Shown here in pieces: positions 1 to 7,469 of a DNA stretch of 22,544 nt (position 1 is its first letter; each line of letters starts with the position of its first letter). The stretch is from CAZDVQ01 sp964508975 (GTDB lineage Bacteria > Bacteroidota > Bacteroidia > Chitinophagales > Saprospiraceae): NCBI GenBank assembly GCA_964508975.1, contig CAZDVQ010000069.1, forward strand, positions 1 through 22,544. The letters run 5' to 3'. The notes beneath the pieces are model-generated. The model made no database searches. It saw nothing but the letters and a program-made list of their open reading frames with translations, and was not told where the DNA came from. Position numbers and translations under genes: made by a program.

Positions 1-52
1 ATCATCGGAAAAGAGCTGTTTTTCGCCGGAAGCTAAAGTCCAAACATACTCT
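1..52. repeat. MITE-like hairpin element, copy 1 (cut by window start)
   Basis: This is the right-hand 52 bp of the element seen complete at 11252-11413 and 19816-19978. It carries the terminal inverted repeat, which ends CATACTCT, and differs from copy 2 by one base (cgccgg versus cgacgg). The element ends on the stop codon of the DsbD-like lipoprotein gene: the TTA following CATACTC is that gene's TAA read on the other strand. The left part of the copy lies outside the window. Confidence 0.85.
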
Positions 53-597
53 TATTGCACCGTGATGCTGAATTCAATATCCTGCGGTGGCAAACATTTC
101 TCGTTATCGCAAGTCATGAAGGTCAGGTAACCCGTTACAGGCTGCGATTTATCGGTGATTTTGGCTTTTTGGCGGAAGATGGCGCGGTTTTTAAACTTGC
201 TGATGTTCATCGCGAAAATCTCGTCGAATCCTTCCACTTTATCGCCTTCTTCGGCGCATTTGCCTTCTAGTTGTACATTTTTCGACTCGAAGTTGAAACT
301 AGTCGCCACAGGGCCATCTGCACTTTCGAGGAACTGCGAGTAAACGTACCAGCCTTTGTCGATATCGGCCTGGAACACGAGCTCATAGGTATCGTTGCCG
401 AGGCTTTTTACGCCGAAGCTCCATTTTACAGGGCCTTCATCGTTGAGCGGCGAAAGGTTTACACCGGCCTCGTAGGTTTTAGCAGGACCTGCATCAGCGG
501 AGCGAGTGGTAGTTGGTTCGGTCTTGTTGCTGTCGCTTGCTTGGCAAGACCACAACAGCAGGCTTAAGCTCAGTGTAAGTATCATGTTGTAGTACAT
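52..597 (-). CDS. Lipoprotein with a stand-alone DsbD N-terminal-like domain
   Basis: The start chosen gives a 181-residue protein that opens with a hydrophobic signal ending in a lipobox-like LLLWSC (Cys18), so it is probably a lipoprotein of the periplasmic face. After a low-complexity linker, the body resembles the N-terminal (alpha) domain of the thiol-disulfide interchange protein DsbD: WYVYSQF in the middle and TFMTCDNEKCLPP near the end, with a Cys pair where DsbD-alpha holds its redox cysteines. The membrane and thioredoxin domains of full DsbD are absent, so this is either a redox partner of another protein or a divergent binding domain. It is the last gene of the DUF6427-purQ operon. 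A start at 642 would add 15 residues ahead of the signal peptide and is less likely; 585 is also possible. The stop codon coincides with the end of a MITE-like repeat. Confidence 0.72.
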   Translation of the reverse strand: MYYNMILTLSLSLLLWSCQASDSNKTEPTTTRSADAGPAKTYEAGVNLSPLNDEGPVKWSFGVKSLGNDTYELVFQADIDKGWYVYSQFLESADGPVATSFNFESKNVQLEGKCAEEGDKVEGFDEIFAMNISKFKNRAIFRQKAKITDKSQPVTGYLTFMTCDNEKCLPPQDIEFSITVQ

Positions 598-675
598 ATT
601 AATTGGTTTATAATGAGCCACAAAATTAGCTAAGCTACTCATTATGATTCAGTTAATAGAAAGTTAATCAATATG

Positions 676-1377
676 TTAAACTAGCACTTCGTTTATTAAC
701 GATTCGAAGAGCTTGTAGCCATCAGCATTGCCCAACACGCCTTCGGCAGCGCGTTCTGGGTGTGGCATCATGCCAAATACATTGCGTTTGGCGTTGCAGA
801 TACCGGCGATATAATCAGTTGTTCCGTTAGGGTTTGAAGCATTAGTGCTCACACCGTTCACATCGCAGTAGCGGAACAGGATTTGGTCGTTGGCCTTGAG
901 CTCCTTGATCACGCTGTCGTCGGCGTAATAACGGCCTTCCGCGTGCGCGATAGGGATTTGCAGTACAGTGCCTTTATCAATATGGCGTGTAATGGCCGAG
1001 TTGTTGGTCTCGGTGCGCAGGTACACGTTCTTGCAAGAAAATTTCTGTGTATCGTTGAGGAGCAATGCACCCGGTAGCAGGCCTGCCTCGCAAAGGATTT
1101 GGAAGCCGTTGCACACGCCAAGTACCTTGCCGCCCTTGTTGGCAAACTCGATAACGGCCTTCATGATAGGCGAGAAGCGTGCGATAGCACCACAACGCAG
1201 GTAATCTCCGTAAGAGAAACCACCTGGCACAACGATACAATCGTCGGGACCAAGGTCGCCGATAGAGGTTTCTTTATGCCAGAGCTCGCGAACATCTTGT
1301 CCCATGACGTTGCCCAGTACGTGAAGCATATCGTGGTCGCAATTGGAACCAGGGAAAATAACTACACCGAATTTCAT
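676..1377 (-). CDS. purQ: Phosphoribosylformylglycinamidine synthase, glutaminase subunit PurQ
   Basis: PurQ releases ammonia from glutamine for the FGAR to FGAM step of cytosolic purine synthesis, working with PurL and PurS. The 233-residue length fits the stand-alone subunit. The class I glutamine amidotransferase triad is visible: the nucleophile Cys89 in GVCNGFQ, and His206 and Glu208 in MPHPER. The N-terminus (FGVVIFPGSNCDHD) and PGGFSYGDYLRCGAIAR are typical of PurQ. It lies 32 bp downstream of the DUF6427-like gene and upstream of the DsbD-like lipoprotein gene on the same strand, probably as one transcript. purL and purS are not in the window. Confidence 0.96.
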   Translation of the reverse strand: MKFGVVIFPGSNCDHDMLHVLGNVMGQDVRELWHKETSIGDLGPDDCIVVPGGFSYGDYLRCGAIARFSPIMKAVIEFANKGGKVLGVCNGFQILCEAGLLPGALLLNDTQKFSCKNVYLRTETNNSAITRHIDKGTVLQIPIAHAEGRYYADDSVIKELKANDQILFRYCDVNGVSTNASNPNGTTDYIAGICNAKRNVFGMMPHPERAAEGVLGNADGYKLFESLINEVLV

Positions 1378-1409
1378 ATCGTAGGTTTAAAGTTTTACGA
1401 GAATGGGGC

Positions 1410-2399
1410 TTATTTAGCAAAGAAATAGCCCTGGTACATATTGGCAATGACGGCCAAGAACAAGACCATATGTATGGCCTCGGCCAAAATGCGGCTCGAC
1501 ATGGTTTCAAAGTTTACTGCCAACAGCACCGACAAGGCCGGCAACAATATAATCAAGTGCTGTGCTTGGATAAGGTCTTGGCAAGCTAATGACAACAAGC
1601 CAATGAGCAACATCCAGTACAAAAGGCTGAGGTATTGCTGGGCATTAACGCTTTTTTGCGCCATGATTTGCTGTAGGTTGAGCACGGCCCAAAGCAGGAT
1701 GCCCGCCAGGGTGCTAAACTGGATATAATCTGCCAAACCAAGCTGGCCATCAAATACCATGAACTTGAAATGCGCCCCAATTTGACCATCGATGAGCACA
1801 TCTAGGCTATCGTACCAAAAGTAGTAAACACCCAGTAAAAAGTATACCGCGAAACTACCCGAGAGCAAGCTGATAAACTCGCGTATGTCAAAGTTGCGCA
1901 AGATGAGGATGCCCATCACGCCGAGCAACACAAACACGATAACGGAAAAGTAAAACAAACTTGCAATGGCCACCCAGAAGCCAAAATTGAACAACTGGCC
2001 CATGATAGAGCGCTTTTTCTGGGCGCTGAATAGCTGGTGTAATGCCAATATGACAAAACTATTGGCCATGAGTTGCGGGCTCAGCGTGGCAAAATGAGGC
2101 GAACTGCTCACCAACAACATGTAGCAAAGGGCAATGAGGTAGCCCGAATCGGGCGCCATGCGTTGCTCTTTGACAATGTAATTCAAGTGTAAGGCTTGCG
2201 TCAGGGCCAATAGCAAGCCCAAAATACCCGAGAGCAAAGCCCTGCTTTGAATCCAATTGAACACCACATCCCCAAACAAAGCGGAGGTTTGCACAACCGT
2301 TTGCACCGGGGTGTTGAACATCGTGAAGCGTAGCACTAGGGCGTATAGTACCAAAATGACAACTACTATGAGTTGGTCGGTTTTAAAAAGACGAAGCAC
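1410..2399 (-). CDS. DUF6427-like multi-pass membrane protein
   Basis: The 329-residue product is almost entirely hydrophobic, with about nine or ten predicted transmembrane segments from residue 10 to the C-terminus and short polar loops. The N-terminus (MLRLFKTDQ), overall pattern and size resemble the Bacteroidota DUF6427 family, whose function is unknown. From memory, members of this family often sit beside nucleotide-metabolism genes, which fits purQ lying 32 bp downstream. A TACTTTTG promoter-like box lies 22 bp upstream of the start codon, so this is probably the first gene of the operon. The family call rests on pattern recognition; that it is a polytopic membrane protein is secure. 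Confidence 0.7.
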   Translation of the reverse strand: MLRLFKTDQLIVVVILVLYALVLRFTMFNTPVQTVVQTSALFGDVVFNWIQSRALLSGILGLLLALTQALHLNYIVKEQRMAPDSGYLIALCYMLLVSSSPHFATLSPQLMANSFVILALHQLFSAQKKRSIMGQLFNFGFWVAIASLFYFSVIVFVLLGVMGILILRNFDIREFISLLSGSFAVYFLLGVYYFWYDSLDVLIDGQIGAHFKFMVFDGQLGLADYIQFSTLAGILLWAVLNLQQIMAQKSVNAQQYLSLLYWMLLIGLLSLACQDLIQAQHLIILLPALSVLLAVNFETMSSRILAEAIHMVLFLAVIANMYQGYFFAK

Positions 2400-2420
2400 T
2401 GGGGTGTTTTAAATTTGCTG

Positions 2421-2428
2421 CAAAAGTA
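2421..2428 (-). promoter_or_regulatory. Bacteroidota-type -7 box for the DUF6427-purQ operon
   Basis: TACTTTTG on the minus strand matches the phylum consensus TAnnTTTG. It lies 22 bp before the DUF6427-like start codon. No clear TTTG is seen at -33. Confidence 0.45.
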
Positions 2429-2483
2429 ATAAAATAACCTGAACTTAGGTGAACTATGGATTTACCGAAAATAGATTTGTTTT

Positions 2484-2645
2484 TTGGGCGTTGCGCCGCA
2501 TACGCGTCGCCGCTGTCCTTCGGGGTTCGCTATCGCTCCGTGCTGCGCACCCGCCGCGTTGCGGCGGCCCTCCGGCCAGCTAACGCTTGAACGGCGGCAT
2601 TGCCGCCATTTTTAATGGTTAATTGTAAATGTCTAATTATCAATG
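2484..2645 (+). repeat. GC-rich TTGGGCG intergenic repeat, copy 1
   Basis: This GC-rich block in the 359-bp gap between two minus-strand genes opens with TTGGGCGTTGCGCC. It contains the CTTCGGGGTTCGCT segment shared with copy 3 (12391-12601), short hairpins such as CCGCCGCGTTGCGGCGG, and a GCTAACGCT tail. It then runs into an AT-rich tail (TAATGGTTAATTGTAAATG) also shared with copy 3. It is non-coding and REP-like. The rest of the gap (2646-2758) shows nothing clear except a weak imperfect hairpin near 2719-2745 that could end lysE transcription. Confidence 0.75.
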
Positions 2646-2758
2646 ATTTAAAATGACCCTAGCAGTATAGCCGCCAACAAGCCCTAAAACAGGGCAGATG
2701 AATGGCAAACTTGGAGCGCCGTTGCTGGGGATGCCAACAGCGGCAACAAAGACGCTGG

Positions 2759-3394
2759 CTATTGGGCAGTGTAATCCCGCACGACCAAAAAAATCAAGTA
2801 GGCCGCCAACAGGAAAAACACACTGCCTACCACCTTGTTGGCTACCCGGTTAAACTGGTTAATATGCTTCAGCAGCAAGGTACTGCCCAACACGTAAACG
2901 CAAAGTGCGGTAAATGTTCCAATGCCTGTACCCAAGGCAAAGATGGCGATGAAAGGCGTTTCGTTAATCAGCACGCCACGGCTCATATAAATTGAACCCC
3001 ACAATATCCAATAAGGGTAAGTCAAGATGTTGAGCGAGCTAATACCCACGCCCCGCCAGAAACCAGGACCACGGCCAGTGATTTCGTGCTGTTTAACCTC
3101 CGATTTTTGACGCCAGTAATTGATGCCGATGGCCAGGAATAAAGGTATGCTGATGAGCATAAACCAGAAGTCGAGCTCGGGTACTTGCAACAAGTACTGC
3201 AAAAAGTACAAGGCCACAAATGCTTGAAGTAATTCAACCAATGATGCTCCAACAGAAAACAGGAAGGCTCGGCTATATCCCCTCGAAACGGTAACCTCAA
3301 CGGCGGTCACGTTAATCATGCCTACAGGCAAGGAACCTAGAAAACTGGTGATGAACCCAAACCAGATGTGGGTGGCTATGATGGCTATATCCAT
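2759..3394 (-). CDS. LysE/RhtB-family exporter
   Basis: The 211-residue product has about six hydrophobic segments and a short cytoplasmic loop near residues 95-110, the layout of LysE/RhtB amino-acid exporters. The N-terminal region (GFITSFLGSLPVGMINVTAVEV, split across the first helix) holds the G-x3-PG-like signature of the family (here SLPVGMINV), and the second half has NILTYPYWILWG. The substrate cannot be read from sequence. It is transcribed alone, divergently from porG, across the 17-bp tandem repeat. A TATTTTTG box lies only 10 bp before the start codon, implying a very short leader. Confidence 0.82.
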   Translation of the reverse strand: MDIAIIATHIWFGFITSFLGSLPVGMINVTAVEVTVSRGYSRAFLFSVGASLVELLQAFVALYFLQYLLQVPELDFWFMLISIPLFLAIGINYWRQKSEVKQHEITGRGPGFWRGVGISSLNILTYPYWILWGSIYMSRGVLINETPFIAIFALGTGIGTFTALCVYVLGSTLLLKHINQFNRVANKVVGSVFFLLAAYLIFLVVRDYTAQ

Positions 3395-3404
3395 TTTTTT
3401 GCTA

Positions 3405-3412
3405 CAAAAATA
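3405..3412 (-). promoter_or_regulatory. -7 box for the lysE-type gene
   Basis: TATTTTTG on the minus strand fits TAnnTTTG. It ends 10 bp from the start codon, so the transcript would have a leader of only a few bases. Confidence 0.45.
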
Positions 3413-3424
3413 CAGTGTATTTTT

Positions 3425-3560
3425 GGCTAAATTAGCGAAAGGCTAAAATTAGCGAAAGGCTAAAATTAGCGAAAGGCTAAAATTGGCGAAAAGGCTAAAA
3501 TTGGTGAAAGGCTAAAATTGGTGAAAGGCTAAAATTGGCTATAAAGCCTAAAAAAAGGCT
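3425..3560. repeat. 17-bp tandem repeat (about seven units)
   Basis: Seven head-to-tail units of GGCTAAAATTAGCGAAA start at 3425, 3441, 3458, 3475, 3493, 3510 and 3527. They change in order: the first three carry ATTAGCG, the fourth ATTGGCG, the fifth and sixth ATTGGTG, and the last ATTGGCT. A short hairpin (AGCCT, six A, AGGCT at 3545-3560) closes the array. It lies between divergent lysE and porG and fills most of their 324-bp gap. Seventeen is not a multiple of three and no ORF uses it. Confidence 0.93.
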
Positions 3561-3674
3561 AAAAATATTTCCTCAGGTACACCATTTATGCTAGAAATAC
3601 GTTTAATACCACAAGTCCTTCGGCACAATTCATCATGTCTAGGTACTTAGGCCGCGATACATCCAAATAATACG

Positions 3675-3682
3675 TACTTTTG
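3675..3682 (+). promoter_or_regulatory. -7 box for porG
   Basis: TACTTTTG matches TAnnTTTG and lies 36 bp before the porG start codon. There is no convincing TTTG at -33. Confidence 0.45.
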
Positions 3683-3718
3683 CCTCGTTAAGTAGGAATA
3701 GTTTAACCATACCAATCA

Positions 3719-4552
3719 ATGTTCAGCAAATTTCGGGTTCTCATAATTGTTGTTTTGCTCATCGCTGCTAATGCCTCCGTTCGTGCCCAAGTGTGGGAAG
3801 TCGGCGGTTGGGTTGGTACTGCTGCCTATTTTGGCGATTTGAACACGAACTTCAGTGTACGTCGCCCTGGGCCCGCCATTGGCCTTACAGGCAGGATGAA
3901 CCTAGACCAACGCATCGCATTACGGGCTTCGATTAACTACGCCAATGTTTCGTTTGATGATAAACTGTCGTCAAACCCTTTTCAGAAAGCTCGTAACCTG
4001 AGCTTCCGCAATAATATCATCGAAGGTAGCTTCTTGATGGAGTTTAACTTCATGCCTTACTTACATGGCGATAAAGAGAAGTTTTACGCACCATATATTA
4101 TCGGTGGCGTTACGCTTTTTAAACATAATCCCCAGGCCAAATACGAAGGCACTTGGTATAACTTGGCCGAACTTGGCACCGAAGGCCAAATGCGTGGACA
4201 AGAATATTTTCTCGTTCAACCTGCACTTTCGTATGGTTTAGGGCTTAAAATAGATATCGCGACTAACTGGAGCTTGAACTTCGAGTTTACATCGCGTTAT
4301 CTGTTTACCGATTACCTCGATGATGTGAGCCAGAATTATGCTGACTTGACCGACATAGCCGGCCAGCGCGGCGATATTGCCGCAGCACTGGCCGACCGCT
4401 CCGGCGAGGTTAACCCAGAAGGTATCAATACTGGCAGGGCTGGCTACCAACGTGGCGACCGCCTGACACGCGATACCTACGCTACCTTCGGTATCGGTTT
4501 AATTTACAACTTCTCGCAAATCCAGTGTCCTGATTTCTGGAAGCCTTATTAA
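3719..4552 (+). CDS. porG: PorG-like outer-membrane beta-barrel protein (DUF6089), type IX secretion
   Basis: The 277-residue protein has a signal peptide (about residues 1-23, ending SVRAQ) and then alternating amphipathic strands of a small outer-membrane beta-barrel. The opening WEVGGWVGTAAYFGDLN, the central FYAPYIIGGVTLFKHNP, and the end with TYATFGIGLIYNF followed by a Cys in IQCPDFWKPY are typical of DUF6089. In Porphyromonas gingivalis the family member PorG is a type IX secretion component encoded just upstream of uppS-bamA-ompH. Here uppS-bamA-ompH-ompH-murI lie on the same strand but start 9.3 kb away, so the block looks interrupted. The gene overlaps the convergent purF-like gene by 4 bp, with both stop codons inside TTATTAA. 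Family assignment is strong; the PorG role is inferred. Confidence 0.8.
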   Translation: MFSKFRVLIIVVLLIAANASVRAQVWEVGGWVGTAAYFGDLNTNFSVRRPGPAIGLTGRMNLDQRIALRASINYANVSFDDKLSSNPFQKARNLSFRNNIIEGSFLMEFNFMPYLHGDKEKFYAPYIIGGVTLFKHNPQAKYEGTWYNLAELGTEGQMRGQEYFLVQPALSYGLGLKIDIATNWSLNFEFTSRYLFTDYLDDVSQNYADLTDIAGQRGDIAAALADRSGEVNPEGINTGRAGYQRGDRLTRDTYATFGIGLIYNFSQIQCPDFWKPY

Positions 4553-6453
4553 TATGCCCGCTTATCCTTGCCTTCCATGAAATAGATGAAGGCTTGGTTG
4601 GCAATTTTACAACCGCCCGGTGTAGGGTAGTTACCCGAGAAATACCAGTCGCCATGATTATTCGGGCATGCCTCGTGCAAGCCCGCTATGTTTTGGTAAA
4701 TAACCTCCACCTCGAACGTAGCATTTTTAGGCTTGACTATCTCCGATATTTTACGCGAGATGGTCTCGTCGTCGAACATGTCGTATAGGCTTTTGACCTG
4801 GTTTTGAATTTTATGTATAGGCAGTTTTTGCTGTTCTAGGCACATCTGGTAGGTATATTCCAGCAAATTTTCCTGTTTGGTCTCCTTGAGTAGGGCCACG
4901 AGCGCCTGGAAGGCAATGAAATCCTTGATTTTCGCCATGTCGATGCCGTAGCAATCGGGGTAACGGATTTGTGGTGCCGATGAAACCACCACCACTTTTT
5001 TAGGTTTCAAGCGTTCCACAATACTCAGGATACTTTTCTCGAGGGTTGTACCCCGCACGATAGAGTCGTCCATCAGCACCAAGGTATCTACATGGTCATG
5101 TACGATGCCGTAAGTCACGTCGTAAACAAGCGATACGAGTTCGTTACGAGAATTGTCCTGGGTGATGAAGGTCCGGAGTTTTACGTCTTTATTTACCAGT
5201 TTTTCTACACGGGCACGCATGGCCAGTATTTTCTGGAGCTCATCAGGGTCGATAGCTTTGCCTTTTTGGCTCAGGGCCATGATTTTCTCTTGCTTGATGC
5301 GGCTAAGCACATCTTCGGCACCTTTTACCAATCCGTAGAAAGCTGACTCGGCAGTGTTGGGGATGTATGAGAATACGGTATGTTCAAAGTCGTAGTTGAG
5401 GGCTTTCATCACGGGCTCGGCTAGCAACTCGCCTAGGCGTTTGCGCTCGCTGTAAATATCGCGGTCGTTACCACGTGAGAAGTATATACGCTCGAAAGAG
5501 CAAGGCGTAATGATGGGCTTGGGTTCAATGAACTGTTGCTCGGTGAGGTCGCCATTTTTCTTGATGATCAAGGCATGGCCCGGCTTCACTTCTTTAATGG
5601 TTTTCCAGTTTACGTTGAGCACCGACTGGATAGCTGGGCGTTCAGATGCTGCCACGATGATTTCATCGTCGGCGTAGTAAAAGGCTGGGCGAATACCGCC
5701 GGGGTCGCGCATCACGAAGGCATCGCCGTGGCCGATAAGGCCTGCCATGGCGTAGCCACCGTCAAAGTCCTTGGCGGCACGTTCTAGCACGCGTTGCACG
5801 TTAAGCTTGGCGGCGATATAGTTGGTCGTTTCGGCTTTTGAGTAGCCTTGGTGTTTGTAGTAAGCATATAGGTGCTCTACTTCTTCGTCGAGGAAGTGCC
5901 CGATTTTTTCCATCACGGTTACCGTGTCAGATACTTCTTTGGGGTGTTGGCCCAGCTCTACCAAGGTATTGAACAACTCGTCGACATTCGTCATGTTGAA
6001 GTTGCCACAAAGCAAAAGGTTGCGGGTAATCCAGTTATTTTGGCGGTGGAAAGGGTGGCATTGTTCAATGCTGTTGCCGCCGTGGGTACCGTAGCGTAGG
6101 TGGCCCATCATCACCTCGCCGGTGTATGGCATATTTTCTTTAAGCCAAGCGGTATCTGAAATTTGCTCGGCGCTTAAATCTTTGAAGCGGCTATATACCT
6201 GTTCAAAGAGCGCCTTCACGGGTTCTGCGTCGTTGTTGCGTTTACGGCTGATGTAACGCACGCCGGGCGGCATATCAAGCTTGATGTTGGCAATACCAAC
6301 GCCATCTTGGCCGCGGTTGTATTGTTTTTGCATGAGCAGCGCAAGCTTATTGAGGCCGTAAAGGGCAGAGCCGTACTTGTCGCGGTAAAAGTCGAGGGGT
6401 TTCAGAAGCCTTACGAGGGCAATGCCACATTCGTGTTTGATCTGGTCGCTCAT
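4549..6453 (-). CDS. Long PurF-like amidophosphoribosyltransferase (634 residues)
   Basis: The N-terminal half is a class II glutamine amidotransferase domain: Cys9 follows an 8-residue propeptide (HECGIALV), with NRGQDGVG (46-53), GHLRYGTHGG (117-126) and CGNFNMTN (149-156). The second half holds the phosphoribosyltransferase PRPP loop LMDDSIVRGTT (460-470). All key residues for making phosphoribosylamine from PRPP and glutamine are present. However, it is over 100 residues longer than standard PurF (about 470-510), with inserted stretches and a C-terminal region of about 100 residues ending in GDWYFSGNYPTPGG (601-614). To my knowledge Bacteroidota often carry this long form beside a standard PurF, and I do not know that its separate role is settled. 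I leave the symbol empty for that reason. A GC-rich repeat lies 48-157 bp upstream, in the gap shared with mlaE. Confidence 0.88.
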   Translation of the reverse strand: MSDQIKHECGIALVRLLKPLDFYRDKYGSALYGLNKLALLMQKQYNRGQDGVGIANIKLDMPPGVRYISRKRNNDAEPVKALFEQVYSRFKDLSAEQISDTAWLKENMPYTGEVMMGHLRYGTHGGNSIEQCHPFHRQNNWITRNLLLCGNFNMTNVDELFNTLVELGQHPKEVSDTVTVMEKIGHFLDEEVEHLYAYYKHQGYSKAETTNYIAAKLNVQRVLERAAKDFDGGYAMAGLIGHGDAFVMRDPGGIRPAFYYADDEIIVAASERPAIQSVLNVNWKTIKEVKPGHALIIKKNGDLTEQQFIEPKPIITPCSFERIYFSRGNDRDIYSERKRLGELLAEPVMKALNYDFEHTVFSYIPNTAESAFYGLVKGAEDVLSRIKQEKIMALSQKGKAIDPDELQKILAMRARVEKLVNKDVKLRTFITQDNSRNELVSLVYDVTYGIVHDHVDTLVLMDDSIVRGTTLEKSILSIVERLKPKKVVVVSSAPQIRYPDCYGIDMAKIKDFIAFQALVALLKETKQENLLEYTYQMCLEQQKLPIHKIQNQVKSLYDMFDDETISRKISEIVKPKNATFEVEVIYQNIAGLHEACPNNHGDWYFSGNYPTPGGCKIANQAFIYFMEGKDKRAY

Positions 6454-6500
6454 GGTTTGAGGTTGACGGGGGTATTATGCAGTGTAAAAAAACATACGCC

Positions 6501-6610
6501 TATGCGCTAGCTGCCCGGAGCGTGGCCGAAGGCCAGACCGCGAAGCGGGCCGAGCGAATAGCGAGCGCGGAGGGGAGCGGCCCCGTGTAACGGGGAAGCG
6601 CCCAAAAAAA
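6501..6610 (-). repeat. GC-rich TTGGGCG intergenic repeat, copy 2 (inverted)
   Basis: Read on the minus strand it opens TTTTTTTGGGCGCTTCCCC, has CGCTATTCGCTCGGCCCG, and ends GGGCAGCTAGCGCATA. It consists of nested short hairpins such as CTGGCCTTCGGCCACG. It fills the middle of the 269-bp gap between the divergent purF-like and mlaE genes, leaving 47 bp before the purF-like start codon. Confidence 0.75.
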
Positions 6611-6707
6611 TAGGGAGAACTTTGGAGTGGTAAAGCAAAATTGGACCCAAAAAGGTTCACTTTTGTAAATCAGGCTGCAAAATTACAAAGCTTATTCATA
6701 AAAGCTG

Positions 6708-6715
6708 TAACTTTG
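6708..6715 (+). promoter_or_regulatory. -7 box for mlaEF
   Basis: TAACTTTG matches TAnnTTTG and ends 7 bp before the mlaE ATG, so the transcript may be leaderless or nearly so. No TTTG is seen at -33. Confidence 0.4.
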
Positions 6716-6722
6716 GCGCAAT

Positions 6723-7469
6723 ATGATAAACGTAAACATTTTTTATCATCTTGGCCAGTATTTCACGATGCTGTGGCGCATGTTTTCGCGCCCCGAGAAG
6801 CAGTCGATGTATTGGAAAGAGACTATGCGCCAGATGAACGACATCGGCGTGGGTTCCATTATTATTGTAGGTTTGATTGCCATTTTTATTGGCATGGTAA
6901 CCTCTGTGCAATTTGCTTACCAGCTCGCGGGTTCGTCTATCCCAATTTGGTATATTGGCTACATTGTACGCGACATGATGATTATCGAGTTGGCACCAAC
7001 CTTTTCTTGTTTAGCCTTGGCGGGCAAAGTTGGCTCGAACATCGCTGCCGAGATTGGCGGGATGCGCCAGAAAGAGCAGATTGATGCCCTTGAAATCATG
7101 GGTGTTGAAACGGCTGCATACTTGATTAGGCCCCGTATTGTGGCGGCATTGATTGTTGTGCCGCTATTGGTTATCGTGGCTTGTGCGCTGGGTATCTTGG
7201 GTGGCTACATTGCAGGTACCACCTCGGGCTTTATTACGCCCGAGGAGTATAACCAGGGTTTACGGGCCTTTTTCGTGTCTAACAACGTAACCATGATGTT
7301 GGTGAAGGCTTTCGTATTTGCCTTCTTGATTACCACCGTTTCGGCTTACCAAGGCTTTTTTGTAAAAGGTGGTAGCATCGAGTTGGGCAAGGCCAGCACC
7401 CAAGCCGTGGTGTACAGCAACGTGCTGATTTTATTAGCTGACTTTATCATTGCAAAGATTCTTACATGA
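6723..7469 (+). CDS. mlaE: MlaE-type ABC transporter permease
   Basis: This is the inner-membrane permease of a phospholipid/MCE-type ABC transporter. The 248-residue protein shows the hallmarks of the MlaE family: an N-terminal amphipathic stretch, a first membrane segment followed by VTSVQFAYQLAG, then APTFSCLALAGKVGSNIAAE and GGMRQKEQIDALEIMGV. Four further hydrophobic segments follow, and the loop near the end has SAYQGFFVKGG. The last codons overlap mlaF by 4 bp (ATGA), so the two are translationally coupled. The substrate-binding MCE subunit (MlaD) is not in the window. Confidence 0.93.
   Translation: MINVNIFYHLGQYFTMLWRMFSRPEKQSMYWKETMRQMNDIGVGSIIIVGLIAIFIGMVTSVQFAYQLAGSSIPIWYIGYIVRDMMIIELAPTFSCLALAGKVGSNIAAEIGGMRQKEQIDALEIMGVETAAYLIRPRIVAALIVVPLLVIVACALGILGGYIAGTTSGFITPEEYNQGLRAFFVSNNVTMMLVKAFVFAFLITTVSAYQGFFVKGGSIELGKASTQAVVYSNVLILLADFIIAKILT

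Noticed and set aside
3425..3560. CRISPR array
   Set aside because: The units are contiguous 17-mers with no spacers, no long repeat and no cas genes.
6454..6722. Purine riboswitch ahead of the purF-like gene
   Set aside because: I could not find a purine-aptamer core; the gap is explained by a GC-rich repeat and the mlaE promoter box.
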